Assembly (NCBI GenBank): GCA_934457095.1
Contig: CAKSHJ010000007.1
Coordinates: 11,463 to 75,462 of the forward strand
DNA length: 64,000 nt
Direction: 5' to 3'
Source of the DNA: an uncultured Eubacteriales bacterium
GTDB lineage: Bacteria; Bacillota; Clostridia; Oscillospirales; Acutalibacteraceae
Shown here: positions 42,884-50,884 of the stretch, in pieces
How positions within the stretch are numbered: the first letter of the stretch is position 1
How the letters are laid out: the number at the start of each line of letters is the position of its first letter
Notes under the pieces: generated by a model
What the model saw: the letters and a program-made list of their open reading frames with translations, nothing else
Told to the model about the DNA's origin: nothing
Databases searched by the model: none
Program-made: the position numbers and the translations under genes

Positions 42884-43316
42884 TCTCAATATGCTTGGCG
42901 TGCGTGAACCCGCTGTTTATGGCAAGGATACCTATGCCGATTTGGAGCGGCTGGTTCTACATACCGCTAAGGAATTGCGCGTTGAGGTTGAGCTGATACA
43001 GAGCAATCATGAGGGGGTACTGGTCGATGAGATTCAGCGGGCGTATCGTCAGGCCGATGGGATTGTGATCAATCCCGCGGCGTATACCCATACCAGTATT
43101 GCTATTTTGGACGCTTTGAAGGCCTCTGCGCTGCCTGCTGTGGAGGTGCATATCTCTGATGTGGCTCAGAGAGAGGCGTTTCGGCAGGTTTCTTATGCGG
43201 GGCAGGCTTGTTTTTATACCGTGATGGGCCAGGGGATTGCCGGCTATGGTACCGCTATGCGTATTTTAAAGGAAAAGTTGGACCAAATTGCCAAAAAAGG
43301 CGTGGTGAATCCATGA
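42855..43316 (+). CDS. aroQ: Type II 3-dehydroquinate dehydratase AroQ
   Basis: A 153-residue dodecameric dehydratase (FFVINGPNLNMLGVREPAVYG with the catalytic Tyr; QSNHEGVLVDEIQRAY; IVINPAAYTHTSIAILDAL; VEVHISDVAQREAFRQVSY with the catalytic His). The GTG at 42855 follows GGAGGG, overlapping the fusion gene by 29 bases. Its stop overlaps the aroA start (ATGA). Confidence 0.93.
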   Translation: MKFFVINGPNLNMLGVREPAVYGKDTYADLERLVLHTAKELRVEVELIQSNHEGVLVDEIQRAYRQADGIVINPAAYTHTSIAILDALKASALPAVEVHISDVAQREAFRQVSYAGQACFYTVMGQGIAGYGTAMRILKEKLDQIAKKGVVNP

Positions 43317-44581
43317 AGGTGAAGGTTTATCCGTCGGTTTGCAAGGGAACGGTGCGCATACCGCCCTCTAAAAGTATGGCGCACCGGGCTATTATGTGCG
43401 CCGCTTTGGCAAAGGGCGAAAGCGTGATTCGGAATGTTGCGTATTCGCAGGATATTTTGGCCACCATTGCCGGTATGCGGGCTTTGGGCGCCCAAATTAC
43501 CGTGCAGCCCGATTGCGTGATTGTGCGGGGGATTTCTGCTTTGCCGAAATCTCCGCTGACTGTGGATTGCGGGGAGTCCGGCTCGACGCTGCGCTTTTTT
43601 GTGCCTTTGTTTACGCTTTCCGGACAGCCGGTCACTTTTTTGGGTAAAAATCGCTTACTAAAGCGGCCGCAGGGGGTGTATGAAGCAATATTTAAAGAAA
43701 GAGGGAGGCGGTTTGAGCAAAGCGACAGCCGGTTGGAGGTGCAGGGTGCGCTAACGCCGGGGGATTATCGGATTGCGGGGGGAGTAAGCTCGCAGTTTAT
43801 AAGCGGATTGTTGTTTGCGCTGCCGCTTTTGGAGGGGGACTCTGTGGTGCGGATTGAGCCGCCGTTTGAGTCTCGCTCTTATGTTGATTTGACTTTGCAA
43901 ATGTTGCGCACTTTTGGCGTGACCGCTCAGTTTACCGACCCGTTTACCCTGCGGATCCCCGGTGGGCAGACCTATCAGGCGTGCGATTATTCCGTGGAGG
44001 GCGATTATTCTCAGATGGCGTTTTACGCCGTATTGGCCGCTGTTCAGAACGACCTGCTTTGCGTGGGGATTGACCCGGAGTCTAAGCAGGGGGATAAGGC
44101 CGTTTTGGAGATTTTGCGGGCGTGTCATTGTGATATTGAGCAAAGTGCCCACGGCGTTTTGGTGCGCAAAAGCGCGTTGGTTGCTACCGAAATTGATTTG
44201 CAGGATTGCCCGGATTTGGGGCCGATTTTTACCGTGTTGGGGATGTATGCCAAGGGAAGGACCCGCATTTATAACGCCGCGCGGCTGCGCTATAAGGAGT
44301 CTGACCGCATTGCCGCGATGGAGCAGGAATTGCAGAAATTTGGCGTGGATATTACAACGACACAGGATGAAATTTTGATAAATGCCGGCCCGCCTTACCG
44401 TTGCGACGGCGAATTGAGCGGCCATACCGACCATAGGATTGTGATGAGTTTGACGGTGGCTGCGCTTTGCGCTGACGCTCCTGCGGTGATAGACGGCGCT
44501 GAATGTGTTGCGAAGTCTTACCCGAATTTTTTTGAGGATATTCGGAAAATAGGCGGCAGAATTGAGGTGATTGCGCCGTGA
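43313..44581 (+). CDS. aroA: 3-phosphoshikimate 1-carboxyvinyltransferase (EPSP synthase)
   Basis: Transfers enolpyruvyl from PEP to shikimate 3-phosphate. 422 residues from the ATG at 43313: TVRIPPSKSMAHRAIMCAAL, VDCGESGSTLRFFVPLF, GGVSSQFISGLLFALPLL, ARLRYKESDRIAAMEQEL and HTDHRIVMSLTVAAL. LPxxKS-type residues and the glyphosate loop are in place; the loop reads CGESGSTLRFF, so it is not of the classic tolerant class by eye, but this needs alignment. Coupled to aroQ and tyrA by 4-base overlaps. Confidence 0.95.
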   Translation: MKVKVYPSVCKGTVRIPPSKSMAHRAIMCAALAKGESVIRNVAYSQDILATIAGMRALGAQITVQPDCVIVRGISALPKSPLTVDCGESGSTLRFFVPLFTLSGQPVTFLGKNRLLKRPQGVYEAIFKERGRRFEQSDSRLEVQGALTPGDYRIAGGVSSQFISGLLFALPLLEGDSVVRIEPPFESRSYVDLTLQMLRTFGVTAQFTDPFTLRIPGGQTYQACDYSVEGDYSQMAFYAVLAAVQNDLLCVGIDPESKQGDKAVLEILRACHCDIEQSAHGVLVRKSALVATEIDLQDCPDLGPIFTVLGMYAKGRTRIYNAARLRYKESDRIAAMEQELQKFGVDITTTQDEILINAGPPYRCDGELSGHTDHRIVMSLTVAALCADAPAVIDGAECVAKSYPNFFEDIRKIGGRIEVIAP

Positions 44582-45429
44582 TTCATAAAAATAGCGTGGT
44601 TTTGATTGTGGGTTTGGGGCTTATTGGCGGCAGCTATGCCAAGGGGCTGAAAAAATACGGCTGTACGGTGTATGCCATTACCCGCAGTCAGGCTACCGTG
44701 GATTATGCTTTGCAAAACGGTATCATTGATAAGGGCTCTGTGACTGAGGATTCCGCTTTGATTGGCCGGGCGGATTTTGTGGTTTTTGGGCTGTACCCCA
44801 TTACGATGCTGGAGTGGCTGGAACGGAATCGGCGGTTTTTTAAAAAAGGCGCTTTGATTACGGATGTTTCCGGCGTGAAATGCGGCGTGGTTGATAGGGC
44901 GCAGGAATTGTTGCCTGAAACGGTTGAATTTATTGGTTCTCACCCCATGGCCGGCAGGGAAGTGAGCGGCGTGCAGTATAGCGATGAGCGGATGTTTGAG
45001 GCGGCGAATTTTATTATTACGCCGACCCCGGAAAACACCCAAAATGGCATTGCTTTTGCTGATGAATTGGCTCGGATATTGGGCTTTCGGCATATTGCCG
45101 TTTTGACGCCGAAGGAGCATGATGAGATGATTGGGTTTGTGTCTCAGTTGACGCATGCGCTGGCGGTGAGTTTGATGAATACCAAGGATAATACCCATTT
45201 GAAGGAATATACCGGAGATTCTTTTCGCGATTTGACCCGCATTGCGAAGATCAATGAGGATTTGTGGAGTGAGTTGTTCTTTTTGAACGGGGAGGTGCTG
45301 GTGCGAGAAATTGATGATTTTGTTGCCGAGTTGGAGAATTTGAAGAAAAAAATTGCCCAACACGATGAGGAGGGGCTGAAGGAATTGTTCCGACAGTCTG
45401 CTAGGAGAAGGGCCGAATTTGACCGGTAA
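44578..45429 (+). CDS. tyrA: Prephenate dehydrogenase TyrA
   Basis: Oxidises prephenate to 4-hydroxyphenylpyruvate for tyrosine. 283 residues: NAD loop VLIVGLGLIGGSYAKGL, DVSGVKCGVVDRA, FIGSHPMAGREVSGV and the C-terminal helical dimer domain with TPKEHDEMIGFVSQLTHALA. No C-terminal ACT domain follows, so tyrosine feedback, if any, acts elsewhere. The GTG start overlaps the aroA stop. Last gene of the operon. Confidence 0.93.
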   Translation: MIHKNSVVLIVGLGLIGGSYAKGLKKYGCTVYAITRSQATVDYALQNGIIDKGSVTEDSALIGRADFVVFGLYPITMLEWLERNRRFFKKGALITDVSGVKCGVVDRAQELLPETVEFIGSHPMAGREVSGVQYSDERMFEAANFIITPTPENTQNGIAFADELARILGFRHIAVLTPKEHDEMIGFVSQLTHALAVSLMNTKDNTHLKEYTGDSFRDLTRIAKINEDLWSELFFLNGEVLVREIDDFVAELENLKKKIAQHDEEGLKELFRQSARRRAEFDR

Positions 45430-45433
45430 TAGG

Positions 45434-45471
45434 AAGCGTTCCGATGGTTGGGACGCTTTTTTATTTTTTTT
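45434..45471 (+). terminator. Terminator of the aro operon
   Basis: AAGCGTTCC (45434-45442) pairs with GGGACGCTT (45450-45458, one G-T pair), followed by a long T-rich tract. Confidence 0.9.
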
Positions 45472-45545
45472 AACGGATAAGCACAGAAGCGTTTGCGGCT
45501 GCGTAGTATGGATAAGCATACTTGACAAGAGAGGAGAGGTTTGCT

Positions 45546-45746
45546 TTGGCAGACGATAATAAAAATATGCGCATGGGTATGCAGCAGACGACTCCGTTGC
45601 CTAAGGTGGTGGTTGAGGCGATGGCGTATGTGCCGTTTCAGCAGTATAAAACGGTGTTTAGTCCTGAACAGGGCTTTGAAAATGGTACGATATTTCCGGA
45701 ATTGAATAAGCCGTTTTTGGGAACCGGATGGGGGGATATGAAATGA
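45546..45746 (+). CDS. cotJA: Spore coat-associated protein CotJA
   Basis: A 66-residue CotJA family protein (LPKVVVEAMAYVPFQQYKTV, then EQGFENGTIFPELNKPFLG). It is a small inner-coat component needed to assemble CotJC. The TTG at 45546 follows AGGAGAGG. GGATAAGCATAC upstream (45510-45521) looks like part of a sporulation sigma -10 (CATAC) but the -35 is unclear. Shows that the organism belongs to a spore-forming lineage. Confidence 0.85.
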   Translation: MADDNKNMRMGMQQTTPLPKVVVEAMAYVPFQQYKTVFSPEQGFENGTIFPELNKPFLGTGWGDMK

Positions 45747-45997
45747 GTGAACAAGAGCGTTTGCTGCGGCAGATTCGCGCCTATCAGTTTGCGGCGTGGG
45801 AGCTCCATATTTTTTTAGACACACACCCGGATAATCGCGAGGCCGCTACGCGTTTGCAGGAGACGCGCAGAAAGTTGGAGCAGCTGACCGAGCAGTATGA
45901 GGCGCAGTATGGGCCGATTAACGAAACCAGCCAGGAAACCAGCCGCTGGAGCTGGATTACCGGTCCGTGGCCTTGGGAAACGGAGGCGAATCAATAA
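45743..45997 (+). CDS. cotJB: Spore coat protein CotJB
   Basis: An 84-residue CotJB protein (SEQERLLRQIRAYQFAAWEL, then HIFLDTHPDNREA). The ATG overlaps the cotJA stop (ATGA) and follows a G-rich site. The C-terminus GPWPWETEANQ is typical. Part of the mother-cell-expressed cotJ operon in characterised relatives. Confidence 0.88.
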   Translation: MSEQERLLRQIRAYQFAAWELHIFLDTHPDNREAATRLQETRRKLEQLTEQYEAQYGPINETSQETSRWSWITGPWPWETEANQ

Positions 45998-46605
45998 TGT
46001 GGATTTATGAAAAAAGGTTGCAGTATCCGGTGAATATTAAAAAGCCGAATGCGCAGCTTGCGAAAATTATTATTGCGCAATATGGTGGCCCGCATGGTGA
46101 ATTGGGCGCTTCTTTGCGTTATTTAAGCCAGCGTTATACTATGCCGTACCCGGAGGTTAAAGCAATTTTAACAGATATTGGTACCGAGGAGTTGGCGCAC
46201 TTGGAGATGGTGAGCGCGATCGTTTACCAGTTGACCAAGGATTTGACTGAAGAGGAAATTAAAAAATCGGGTTTTGACGCTTATTTTGTAGATCATACCA
46301 CAGGTGTTTACCCGGCTGATGCCAATGGTATGCCGTTTTCGGCATCAACTTTTTCAGTGGCAGGTGATGCCTTGACCGATTTGCATGAGGATTTGGCGGC
46401 GGAACAAAAGGCCAGAACAACCTATGACAATATTTTGCGTTTTTGTGACGACAGAGATGTACGTGACCCGATTCGCTTTTTGAGAGAAAGGGAAATTGTA
46501 CATTACCAGCGTTTTGGCGAGGCATTGCGTATTGCCACTGACCGATTGGACAGTAAAAATTTCTTTGCTTTTAACCCGGAATTTGACCGGGGCAAAATGA
46601 AATAA
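45997..46605 (+). CDS. cotJC: CotJC, manganese catalase-like spore coat protein
   Basis: A 202-residue ferritin-like protein of the Mn-catalase family. Di-metal ligand helices: AQYGGPHGELGASLRYL, TDIGTEELAHLEMVSAIV and DLAAEQKARTTYDNILRF, then REREIVHYQRFGEALR, giving the expected Glu and His ligands. It may detoxify peroxide in the spore coat. The ATG shares one base with the cotJB stop. Confidence 0.92.
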   Translation: MWIYEKRLQYPVNIKKPNAQLAKIIIAQYGGPHGELGASLRYLSQRYTMPYPEVKAILTDIGTEELAHLEMVSAIVYQLTKDLTEEEIKKSGFDAYFVDHTTGVYPADANGMPFSASTFSVAGDALTDLHEDLAAEQKARTTYDNILRFCDDRDVRDPIRFLREREIVHYQRFGEALRIATDRLDSKNFFAFNPEFDRGKMK

Positions 46606-46631
46606 TATTTTTCGAATGGAAGAAATAGAGC

Positions 46632-46702
46632 CACCTCTTTTAGCCGAGGTGCGTTAACGAAGTATTTATGTAAGATGGCGGTATAGTGGAAGCTGTGCCG
46701 CC
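46632..46702 (+). other. Two hairpins in the cotJC-pstS gap
   Basis: CACCTC (46632-46637)/GAGGTG (46646-46651) and GGCGG (46677-46681)/CCGCC (46698-46702). Only the second is followed by a short T stretch, so it may be a weak terminator for cotJABC. The rest of the gap to 46820 has no feature I can support. Confidence 0.35.
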
Positions 46703-46828
46703 GTTTTACGTTATCGGGCTGTTTTCTTCTTTCGGTTTTGCTCACCGTTGTTAATAAGTGTTTGCAGTTCTTTTTATTTAGGCAGTTTTTTGTTGCTCCT
46801 TACTTTTTTAGAACATTCTAAACGAAAT

Positions 46829-46860
46829 TTAACATGAATTTAACATTGCCCAGGTAGAAT
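46829..46860 (+). promoter_or_regulatory. Pho box and -10 element of the pst operon
   Basis: TTAACA at 46829-46834 and again at 46840-46845, separated by 5 bases (11-bp period), exactly the TT(A/C/T)A(C/T)A repeat bound by PhoP in Firmicutes. TAGAAT at 46855-46860 is a plausible -10. There is no independent -35, as expected for a PhoP-activated promoter. Confidence 0.7.
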
Positions 46861-46900
46861 AAACCTACAAACAATACATGGTAACGGAGGAGCCGTCTTT

Positions 46901-47764
46901 ATGAGAAAAAAGCGCGCGTTGTTTACCGTCATACTGCTGACAGTTGCAATTGGTTTGCTGTTTGGGTGCGGACCCGAGCTTACAGGAGAAAGGTTGTTGC
47001 AAGGGCAGGGCGCAAACGGAACGGTTACGGGGAAATTGACGCTCAACGGTTCCACCTCAATGACCAGAGTCTGTCAGGCATTGGGAGAGGCGTTCAGCGA
47101 AAAATATCCAGAGGTTTTGGTGGAGAAAAGCGGCACCGGTTCAGGAGATGCCCCAAATTCTGTGCGCTCCGGTATTGCCCTAATCGGAGACATGTCCAGA
47201 GAGCTTAAAGAGAGTGAAAATCCCGCCGAATTTGAAATCCGGCAAATTGCCATAGACGGCATTGCCGTTGCGGTCAACCGGAATAATCCGGTGCGGGATT
47301 TGACCAAAGAACAAATCCGGCAAATTTTTACCGGAGAAATCAAAAATTGGAGCGAACTTGGCGGGGAGGACAAGACCATTACCACCTTGGGCAGAGAGGC
47401 GGCTTCGGGCACCAGAGACGGTTTTGAGTCAATTTTCGGAATTGAAACGGCCGCATACGCTGCGGAACTTTCCTCTACCGGAGAAATTGTAACAAAAATT
47501 TCCAGTGATAGCTCCGCCATAGGGTATGTATCACTCGAATCCTTGAACGACAGCGTGGTGGCCTGCAAGGTAGACGGCTTCGAACCTACGGAGGAAAATG
47601 TAAAAAACGGAACTTATACCGTGCAGCGTCCGTTTCTTCAGATTTACAAAAAAGGCACCGACAGCGCATTGATTGACGCGTGGTTTGCTTTTATTGCCTC
47701 GTCGGAGGGGCAGAATATTATCAAACAGGCAGGGCTGATTGGTACTGCAGAGCAGAGCAGATAA
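46901..47764 (+). CDS. pstS: Phosphate ABC transporter substrate-binding lipoprotein PstS
   Basis: A 287-residue periplasmic-type binding lipoprotein: signal MRKKRALFTVILLTVAIG with lipobox LLFGC (Cys about residue 24). LTLNGSTSMTRVCQALGEAF and SGTGSGDAPNSVRSGIALIG contain phosphate-binding Ser/Thr/Gly loops, and LGREAASGTRDGFESIFG carries the second half of the site. GGAGGAG precedes the ATG. First gene of the pst operon, behind a Pho box. Confidence 0.94.
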   Translation: MRKKRALFTVILLTVAIGLLFGCGPELTGERLLQGQGANGTVTGKLTLNGSTSMTRVCQALGEAFSEKYPEVLVEKSGTGSGDAPNSVRSGIALIGDMSRELKESENPAEFEIRQIAIDGIAVAVNRNNPVRDLTKEQIRQIFTGEIKNWSELGGEDKTITTLGREAASGTRDGFESIFGIETAAYAAELSSTGEIVTKISSDSSAIGYVSLESLNDSVVACKVDGFEPTEENVKNGTYTVQRPFLQIYKKGTDSALIDAWFAFIASSEGQNIIKQAGLIGTAEQSR

Positions 47765-47817
47765 GAAAACAGCAGAAATATTTTGCAGAAGGAATGGGTG
47801 AAGGAATGGGTATTTCT

Positions 47818-49158
47818 ATGAATGACCCGGCGGCACAAAAAAGGCAGGAGAAAATCAATTGGGTCAAGCGTATTGTTGCCGCGGTATTGGGAGCCGGCTC
47901 GGTAATTATGTTTTTTCTGCCGTATATGCAGTTTGTGTTTAAAGACACAAAGTATGTGGTAAGCGGCGTTGATTTACTCATCGCAAGCGGCTTTCGGGTA
48001 GAAACCGGCACAACAAGCGCATTGGTAGGCATACCGGTGCCGATTCGCATAGCGGTACTTGCGGGCGCGGTATTTGCCCTTTTTGGCGCGGCTTTGATTC
48101 TATGTAAACGCCCGGTACTTTCGGGGCTGTTCTTTGCGCTCTCGGCCGCAACGCCGCTGGTGGTTTTGCTTGCCACGGCGAGCGTCCAGTCAGAGGTTAC
48201 GGCGCTGAATATCAGTCACGTTACGGTGGGGTATATGGCGCCGTTTATCACCGTATTGATAGCGGGTTTGGTTTGCGCGGTGCTTTCGCTTTCCACGCAG
48301 GGTGCAGAAAAGCTGGCAAGAGCAGTGTTTTTAACTTTTGCGTGTGTTTCGGTGGCGGCGGTGCTCACCATCACCGTGTACATTTTCTCAGCGGGCATTC
48401 CGGCAATGGCAGAGATAGGCGTATTCCGGTTTTTGTTTGGCACAACCTGGAACGCCTCCTCCAATGAATTTGGCATTTTGGCGCTTATTCTGGCCTCCAT
48501 ATGCGGCACAGCCGGCGCAATTCTGGTAGGCGTTCCCATCGGCATTTTAACAGCGGTATTTTTAACCGAAATCGCCCGCCCGCGTTTGGCAAAAATCATC
48601 CACCCGGCAATCGAGCTGCTGGCAGGCATCCCATCGGTTGTATACGGCTTTTTCGGCATGCTGGTCATTGTGCCGGCCATCCGTGCGGTATTTCCCGGGA
48701 AAACCATAGGAGACAGCCTTTTGGCAGCCATCATCATTCTGGCGATCATGGTCATCCCCACCATTGTAAACGTCACCGAGAACGCGTTGCGGGCAGTGCC
48801 GAAATCTTACCGCGAAGCCTCCTTAGGCTTAGGTGCAACGCCCATCCGCACCATTTTCAAGGTCACCGTTCCCGCGGCAAAGTCGGGTATTTTATCGGGG
48901 GTTATTCTGGGCGTGGGCAGGGCCATTGGCGAAACCATGGCGGTCATTATGGTAGCGGGCAATGTTGCCAATATGCCCACGCTGCTCGGCACCACCCGCT
49001 TTTTAACCACCGGCATTGCCATGGAAATGTCCTATGCCTCCGGGCTGCATCGTCAGGCGCTGTTTGCCATCGGGCTGGTGCTGTTCGTGTTCATTATGAT
49101 TGTTAATATTTCCTTTACCATGATTGCCAGGAAGGGGGCAAAGGTGCATGCAAACTAA
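47818..49158 (+). CDS. pstC: Phosphate ABC transporter permease PstC with long N-terminal extension
   Basis: The standard PstC core (from about residue 164: EKLARAVFLTFACVSVAAVL, GVFRFLFGTTWNASSNEFG, six helices, and the EAA loop with YREASLGLGATPIRTIFKVT) is preceded by about 160 extra residues holding roughly four predicted membrane helices (18-38, 75-95, 101-121, 140-160). The whole is 446 residues; PstC is usually near 300. No stop, frameshift or second ribosome binding site separates the parts. The start is uncertain by a few codons (ATGs at 47794, 47806 and 47818). Confidence 0.9.
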   Translation: MNDPAAQKRQEKINWVKRIVAAVLGAGSVIMFFLPYMQFVFKDTKYVVSGVDLLIASGFRVETGTTSALVGIPVPIRIAVLAGAVFALFGAALILCKRPVLSGLFFALSAATPLVVLLATASVQSEVTALNISHVTVGYMAPFITVLIAGLVCAVLSLSTQGAEKLARAVFLTFACVSVAAVLTITVYIFSAGIPAMAEIGVFRFLFGTTWNASSNEFGILALILASICGTAGAILVGVPIGILTAVFLTEIARPRLAKIIHPAIELLAGIPSVVYGFFGMLVIVPAIRAVFPGKTIGDSLLAAIIILAIMVIPTIVNVTENALRAVPKSYREASLGLGATPIRTIFKVTVPAAKSGILSGVILGVGRAIGETMAVIMVAGNVANMPTLLGTTRFLTTGIAMEMSYASGLHRQALFAIGLVLFVFIMIVNISFTMIARKGAKVHAN

Positions 49159-50041
49159 TACAACGCCACAGGCAAAACGGTCCTTATACCAAAAAAAGCG
49201 GCACACCTTTGACGTTGTGCTCAGAATTGTCATTTATACCGCGACCGCCGTAACGGTAGCGGCATTGGTCGGCATCATCGGGTATATTCTATGGAACGGC
49301 GTTGCGCACATTACCTGGTCGTTCCTAACCACCGCCTACTCTGAAACCAGAGCCTCCATGAAGGGCATTTTGCCTATGATAATCAACACGCTGTACATCG
49401 TGGTCATTACGCTGCTGATTTCGGCGCCCATCGGCATTTCCTCGGCAATTTACCTCACGCAATACGCAAAACAGGGTAAGCTGGTGCGTATCATCCGCTT
49501 TACCACCGAGGTGCTTTCCGGCATTCCCTCTATCATCTTCGGGTTATTCGGTTACACGGTGTTTTGCATTTTATTCCGCCTGCAAACCTCCATTCTGGCC
49601 GGCTGTCTCACCATGGCCATCTGTGTTTTGCCCACCATCATCCGCACGACCGAGGAGGCGTTGCTTTCCGTGCCCAACTCTTACAAAGAAGGGGCGCTGG
49701 CGCTGGGAGCGGGAAAATTCCGCGTCATTATGGGCATTGTGCTGCCCTGCGCCATGCCCGGCGTGTTAACCGCGGTCATTCTGGCAATGGGGCGCATTGT
49801 GGGCGAGTCCGCCGCGTTACTGTTCACCTCCGGCCTGTCTTACAATATGCCAAGCGGCTTTTTCAGCCAAATTATGTCCAGCGGGCGCACGCTCACCTTG
49901 CATTTATACCAGACCGCCAGAGAAGCCGCCTCTCCCGATGCGCTGCACGTAGCGTTTGCAACGGCCTCGGTTCTGCTCATTTTTATTTTCATACTTAACC
50001 GCCTGGCAAGCCTGCTTTCTAAGGTGCTGAAGAAAGGATAA
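49148..50041 (+). CDS. pstA: Phosphate ABC transporter permease PstA
   Basis: A 297-residue permease with six membrane helices (TFDVVLRIVIYTATAVTVAA; IISAPIGISSAIYLTQYAK region) and the EAA loop YKEGALALGAGKFRVIMGIV. The ATG at 49148 overlaps pstC by 11 bases; AAGGTG lies close upstream. Normal family length, unlike its partner PstC. Confidence 0.93.
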   Translation: MQTNTTPQAKRSLYQKKRHTFDVVLRIVIYTATAVTVAALVGIIGYILWNGVAHITWSFLTTAYSETRASMKGILPMIINTLYIVVITLLISAPIGISSAIYLTQYAKQGKLVRIIRFTTEVLSGIPSIIFGLFGYTVFCILFRLQTSILAGCLTMAICVLPTIIRTTEEALLSVPNSYKEGALALGAGKFRVIMGIVLPCAMPGVLTAVILAMGRIVGESAALLFTSGLSYNMPSGFFSQIMSSGRTLTLHLYQTAREAASPDALHVAFATASVLLIFIFILNRLASLLSKVLKKG

Positions 50042-50047
50042 CCGCAT

Positions 50048-50824
50048 ATGAGTACGACTGCAACCAATCAAAACACCAAGGTTTCCATCCGCAACCTCAA
50101 TTTATATTACGGTGATTTCCACGCCTTAAAAGGCCTGAATATCGACATTCCGGAGCATAAGGTCACGGCGTTTATCGGGCCCTCGGGCTGCGGCAAATCT
50201 ACCTGTTTAAAAACGCTCAACCGCATGAACGACTTGGTAGCCGGGTGTAAAATTACCGGCAAAATTACCATAGACGGCGAGGATATTTACGACCCCCGCA
50301 CCGACATCAACCTGCTCAGAAAACGCGCCGGCATGGTGTTTCAAAAGGCCAACCCGTTTCCCATGTCCATTTACGACAACGTCGCCTACGGCCCGCGCGT
50401 GCACGGCGTCAAGTCCAAAGCAAAACTCGACGAAATCGTAGAAAACTCCTTGCGCAGCGCGGCCCTTTGGGAGGAGGTCAAGGACCGCTTGAAAAAATCG
50501 GCCCTGGGCATGTCCGGCGGCCAGCAGCAGCGTCTTTGCATTGCGCGCGCACTGGCAGTCGAACCGGACATCATCCTCATGGATGAGCCCACCTCTGCGC
50601 TGGACCCGATTTCCACGCTGAAAATCGAGGATCTGATGGACGATTTGCGCGAGAAATACACGGTGATTATTGTAACGCATAATATGCAGCAGGCCGCCAG
50701 AATCGCCGACAAAACCGCGTTTTTCCTCAGCGGAGAAATCGTGGAATATACCGATACGCAGATTATGTTCAACAACCCCAAGGACGAGCGCACCGAACGG
50801 TATATTACCGGGCGCTTTGGTTGA
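50048..50824 (+). CDS. pstB: Phosphate ABC transporter ATP-binding protein PstB
   Basis: A 258-residue ATPase: Walker A FIGPSGCGKSTCLKTLNRMN, Q-loop MVFQKANPFPMSIYDNVAYG (typical PstB), signature MSGGQQQRLCIARAL, Walker B IILMDEPTSALDP and H-loop TVIIVTHNMQQA. Energises phosphate import. Starts 6 bases after pstA with AAAGGA upstream. Confidence 0.96.
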   Translation: MSTTATNQNTKVSIRNLNLYYGDFHALKGLNIDIPEHKVTAFIGPSGCGKSTCLKTLNRMNDLVAGCKITGKITIDGEDIYDPRTDINLLRKRAGMVFQKANPFPMSIYDNVAYGPRVHGVKSKAKLDEIVENSLRSAALWEEVKDRLKKSALGMSGGQQQRLCIARALAVEPDIILMDEPTSALDPISTLKIEDLMDDLREKYTVIIVTHNMQQAARIADKTAFFLSGEIVEYTDTQIMFNNPKDERTERYITGRFG

Positions 50825-50884
50825 TTTACAGCACAAAAAGTGCTAAACTATTGTAAACTTTAAGGAACGGTTGGAGGGAGCAGT

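Noticed and set aside
44518..45528. A 336-codon antisense frame over tyrA
   Set aside because: tyrA is unambiguous on the plus strand and the antisense translation has no recognisable motif.
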